DNA of 24,021 bases, taken from positions 77,507 through 101,527 of the forward strand of contig JAMYWO010000121.1 in NCBI GenBank assembly GCA_024220525.1. Direction: 5' to 3'. Every line of letters starts with the position of its first letter. The stretch's first letter is position 1. The translations under genes and the position numbers were made by a program. This document shows positions 20,536-24,021 of the stretch, in pieces. The notes beneath the pieces are model-generated. The model did no database searches, was not told the DNA's origin, and worked only from the letters and a program-made list of their open reading frames with translations. Origin of the DNA: Cochliopodium minus (taxonomy: Eukaryota > Discosea > Himatismenida > Cochliopodiidae).

Positions 20536-22276
20536 TCAATTTTTGTTCGAAAGAATCGATTTTCCATTACGAGAATAAACTTTGATGAGTTTTTCGGTTT
20601 TTTCATGATTTCTAAGAAACAATTTTTCCAATTTTTCATTGTCTTTATGGAGGGTATCGGATGAGTTGGTAGATAAATGAGTGTTAGGAGAGTTTTTAAT
20701 GGAAATAATAAGATTGTTGAAAGGAGTGATAGTTTCGGGTATTTGGCGAAAAAAAACACCTTTAATTCAAAAAAATTAAAAATTAAAAATTATAGTGGAA
20801 AAAAAGATTTATACGATATCCATTTTCCATTATTTTTCCCATCAAAACCATATCAAATACATATTGTAGGGATATTTTCATTGCTTTACTGGCTACATAC
20901 ATTGTGTTTCCTTCAACATCTTTTTTACTTGCACAACAACTTATCACTTAAACAATAAAAAAACACTTTTAACTTTTAAAGAACAATTATAATTATTATT
21001 TTTTTTTTGATCTAAAACACCCACATAGTGGGATATCTTTATTTAAAATATTAAACATAATCACAATTATAATTGTTATGAGAATAGGTATAATGTAAAG
21101 ATGTTTTAAGAATGTAAAGATGTTATAAGTATAGATATAATGTACAGATGTTAAAGTATAAATATAATGTACAGATGTTATAAGAATAGACAAATTTTTA
21201 AGGGGTTTTAGAGAAATATAAAATGAGGTACAAGCAAAATCGACATCAAATAAAGAACAAATTTTGAAAATTTCTTCAGAAAGATGAGTGCAAGCATGAC
21301 AAGCAAACACTACTACATGTGACAGCTTTGAATGTGTTGACTCTTCTTCTACTCCATTAATTTCTTCGTTATATATAAATTCTTTTTTTTCATAACTTGC
21401 ATTATTGTTATCATTATTAATGTTATTATCATTATCATTATTTTTATTATCATTATCATTATTAATGTTATTATCTTTTTCATTATTTTTATTATTATCA
21501 TTATTATTATTATTATTGTTATTATTGTTATTGTTATTGTTATTATTATTATTATTTGTTTCATTGTCACTTATATTCTGAGTTATTTGTGTAAAAGAAG
21601 AAGAGAATAATGAAGAGGGTACTGTAGAAGGTAAAGTAGGAGAGGAGGAAGAAGGAAATATAGGAGAGGAAGAGGAGGAGGAAGAAAGGAAAAAGTGGAA
21701 TAAAAAAGGGAGGGAAAATTGAAAGGGATGTTGAATAAAAGTTGGTTTTTCTTTTCCCTCATAAAACTCTTTCCAACATTCACTTAATTTTTCAAACGAT
21801 GGAGGTTTACATATGTCTGATAAATTAAATACATGAAAAATAAAAAAAAATAGAAAAATAAAAAAAAAAGAACCTATGGAGTATACTTTCTTGCACTCTT
21901 TACTAAAGATTAAATAAAGCAATCCTATAATACCATGTGATGCACAGACATCAATTATCTTTAAAAAATTTGAGAATAATTAAAAAATTTTTATTTAAAA
22001 AACTTACAATTGATTTATTTTTAAACTTATCTTCCAAAAATTATCTTAGTTTATGAATAAATTCTAAAATGAGCTACCACATGTTTTATTATAAAATGCA
22101 AAAGATTCTTTCAATTCTTTTTCCTTTTTTTTGTATTTTATTTCAAAAATTTATTCTATTTCAATTAAATCTACCGATGCTGGTTTGCTTGCTTCTTTCC
22201 ATTTTCTATATAATTTATCTGTTGAACTCATTTTTTTCTTTTCTTTTGAATTTATTTCATTTTTTGAATTGTTCAT
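20536..22276 (-). CDS. class I SAM-dependent methyltransferase-like protein, family unassigned
   Basis: Seven exons in consistent phase: 22276-22175, 22123-22078, 22030-22008, 21958-21874, 21816-21232, 20946-20815, 20759-20536; 398 residues. Motif I of a Rossmann methyltransferase is clear: IIDVCASHGIIG, followed by KKVYSIDICKPPSF, where the Asp after strand beta-2 would bind the SAM ribose. A long Ser/Pro then Asn/Asp insertion (about residues 120-220) follows. The fold resumes with VVVFACHACTHLSEEIF, then FALISCCASKKDVEGN and MENGYRVFFRQIPETITPFN. The HAC...LS...CC pattern and the ITPxN end recall the METTL25/GSTCD-type methyltransferase group, but I cannot name an orthologue. The 23-nt exon and the 47-nt intron before it are supported by phase and by joining to motif I. 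It ends in TGA. The 3' end of METTL17 lies 53 bp upstream on the same strand. Confidence 0.75.
21085..21195 (-). repeat. 27-bp tandem repeat in a methyltransferase intron
   Basis: About four imperfect copies of a 19-27-nt unit around AATGTACAGATGTTATAAG lie in the 285-nt intron that interrupts the methyltransferase between FA and LISCC. Confidence 0.75.
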
Positions 22277-22329
22277 TTCTTTCAATTTTTTTTTTATTTT
22301 AATTTTTAAAAACAATAATCAAATAAAGA

Positions 22330-24021
22330 TTATTTGAGAGTTTTCTCTTCGTCTGTGATCCCTTCATCATCGATGTCTTTCTCACTCTCAAAATCAGTAA
22401 AATCAGACAAATCAGATTCTGTGTATTCTTCATCTTCATCAAGATTCTCTATTATTCCCTCATTTTTATCAGATTTAATATTATTATTGGAAAGATGTTG
22501 TTGAGTAAATTGAGAAATAATCTTGTTTTTTTCTGTTTCAGTTTCTTTCCTTTGATTTTCCTTTTTGATTTTTTTCTCTTCTTTAATTTTTTGAAAATAA
22601 TGAGAAGTATCATCATCAAAGAGAAAAGTTTCTTTACTTTTTCCATCAGAAAGAGAGGAAAGTGAATTTCCAGAATTTTTTTTGGAGGTTTTCGGTGGAG
22701 GAGGTACAGGATCGGGTAAACGGGGTAAAAATGAGGGAATACGAGAAATAGAAGAAGTAGAAGTGGAAGTAGAAGGATAAGAAAAAATGTCTCCCCAAAA
22801 TGATTTTCTTGCACTCAAATATAGAGATGAACCCATTGATTTACTCACTACCATATCTCTTATTATTCCTTCGTCTGTGCACACTGGGACTTGTACATGT
22901 TCTAATAAAAAATAAAAAAAAAAAAGGAAAAAATAAAAAATAAAAAATTTTACTGGAACGTTTAAGAGGAGGCCTAATGATTCTGTGTTTGTGATTTGTT
23001 TGTGAATTTTCTACAGAAGATATTTTTTCATTATTATCAAAAAAGTTATTTTCAATGGGAGTGGAAGTAGAAGAAATAGGAAAAGAAGAAGAAGTGGAAG
23101 TAGGAGAAGTGGAAGTAGGAGAAGTGGAAGTAGGAGAAGTGGAAGTAGGAGAAGTGGAAGTAGGAGAAGAAAGAGGGAGTTTATGAAGAACAAGGTAAGA
23201 ATATTTTTCATCTTCAAAGTTGAGAGAAGTGGAAAGTTTGGTATTCATTTGAAGTGGTGTTCTTCTCACTCTTTGTGCAAAATGACACCACGAATTCAAT
23301 GGCATCCCACATTTCAATGAATGGGTACATGGTGCCACCACTGTTTATTCAAAAATAAATAAATAATGAAATAAAATATTAAAATAATAAAATAAGTAAA
23401 ATAAAATGTAAAAAAGTACTAATATCATCAAATAAATAATAATATGAATAAATAAAATAAAAATAAAAATTTATTTTTATTTTTATTTTTAATTATGAAA
23501 AAGAAATAAATTACCAGAGGCACGAAAAGAAGGATTAGATAAAAGGTATTCTCTTACATGTTTAATGATGGAAAATCCTGTGGGTGTTCCTAAAAAAATA
23601 AACAAAATTATTAAAACAAAACAAAAATAATTTTTTTTTTAGAAAATAGAAATACCCGATTCCAATATGACAAGCATTCCTCCTTCTTCTACTTGCTTCC
23701 ATAATGTATTTATTACTCCATTTCTATCATCTCCTTTTAATTTTTAAAAAATAATTTTGTTAGTAAAATAATTTTTTAAACAAAAAAAAATTTTAAAAAA
23801 AAAGTTCTAATAAAAAAAAACTGATTTAATTGATTAATGCAGATTAAATAAACAATTTTAAAAATTTTAAAAACCTTCAGGTATTTCAGTGAGAGAATAA
23901 GATGCAACAACCTATTAAAAAATTTTAAAAAAAGAGTGAAGTTAAAAATAATTTTCATAATTTTAAAAATTGAAAAGAAATTGATAATAAATGATTATAG
24001 TGATAATAAATGGAAAGAGGA
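22330..24021 (-). CDS. METTL17: METTL17/Rsm22, mitochondrial small-ribosomal-subunit assembly factor (5' end outside window)
   Basis: METTL17 (yeast Rsm22) is a methyltransferase-like protein that binds the mitoribosomal small subunit and carries a 4Fe-4S cluster. Visible exons: 23911-23875, 23733-23656, 23589-23515, 23340-22954, 22901-22330; 382 residues, the rest lying beyond the right edge. The match is strong: VVASYSLTEIPEGDDRN and INTLWKQ (human SAFSLSELPSKADR, VVQTLWRK), LVILESGTPTGFSII (human LVLVENGTKAGHSLL), then VAPCTHSLKCGMPLNSWC (human APCPHELPCPQLTNLAC). The C-x5-C-x7-C ligands are exact, and a fourth Cys follows in HVQVPVC. EDEKYSYLVL, RIIRPPLKRS and ARKSFWGDIF also agree. Two low-complexity inserts stand out: five copies of TSPTS between the cysteine block and RIIRPP, and an acidic C-terminal extension of about 140 residues. 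Confidence 0.93.
23086..23168 (-). repeat. 15-bp tandem repeat encoding TSPTS
   Basis: Five copies of a 15-nt unit (plus strand GGAGAAGTGGAAGTA), read on the minus strand as Thr-Ser-Pro-Thr-Ser, inside the METTL17 coding exon. The copies are nearly identical, so the expansion is recent. Confidence 0.9.

Noticed and set aside
22031-22077. In-frame TAA before motif I of the methyltransferase, suggesting a pseudogene or stop reassignment
   Set aside because: A 47-nt GT-AG intron (GTAGCT to GGAAG) removes it with correct phase on both sides, and TAA ends most genes in the window.
23086-23168. TSPTS repeats resembling the RNA polymerase II tail
   Set aside because: The tail consensus is a heptad YSPTSPS; this is a 15-nt microsatellite inside METTL17 and lacks Tyr.
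1-24021. tRNA, rRNA or other structured RNA genes
   Set aside because: No stretch with tRNA box A/B pattern or rRNA core motifs was seen on either strand; the sequence is too AT-rich outside exons to hide one easily.

Overview
This is a eukaryotic nuclear window from a very AT-rich, intron-dense protist. Introns are short (mostly 47-90 nt, GT-AG). Homopolymer-rich runs of Asn, Ser, Glu and Lys sit inside otherwise conserved genes. TAA, TAG and TGA all end genes, so the code looks standard. The Asn runs recall dictyostelids and other amoebae, but I cannot name the organism. A METTL17/Rsm22 gene that keeps its Fe-S cysteines and a twin CX9C protein argue for a mitochondrion with its own ribosomes and an intermembrane-space disulfide relay.

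The genes below were rebuilt exon by exon; reading phase is consistent across every junction given. 1-543: intergenic. 544-3069 (+): SDA1, 60S subunit biogenesis. 3208-5954 (+): gp78/AMFR-like membrane RING-H2 ubiquitin ligase. 6007-6780 (-): C-terminal part of a SAPS-domain protein (PP6 regulatory subunit family). 6870: a single N at the centre of an inverted AT repeat. 7094-8883 (+): C-terminal part of a FANCD2-like protein. 8973-9296 (-): twin CX9C protein. 9357-9680 (+): CTF8, alternative clamp loader subunit. 9735-10596 (-): small RING/TRAF-type zinc-finger protein. 10709-13631 (-): seven-repeat RCC1 protein with a coiled coil and hydrophobic tail. 13814-17840 (+): large Sel1-repeat protein. 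About 17930-20495: two pieces of LINE (APE-type non-LTR retrotransposon) in the wrong order around a second N at 19282. 20536-22276 (-): class I SAM-dependent methyltransferase-like protein of unassigned family. 22330 to the right edge (-): METTL17/Rsm22, 5' end outside the window.

Genes are packed tightly: three neighbouring pairs are separated by only 52-54 bp. They do not form a pathway; they are mostly housekeeping genes (ribosome assembly, ER-associated degradation, phosphatase regulation, DNA repair and replication, mitochondrial translation). The most notable points are a probable scaffold misjoin at 6870 that beheads two divergent genes, the one-repeat-per-exon phase-1 build of the RCC1 gene, large low-complexity insertions inside conserved folds, an unassigned methyltransferase, and splice acceptors that usually read AAAG without a pyrimidine tract. 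I did not find a convincing new multi-gene system.
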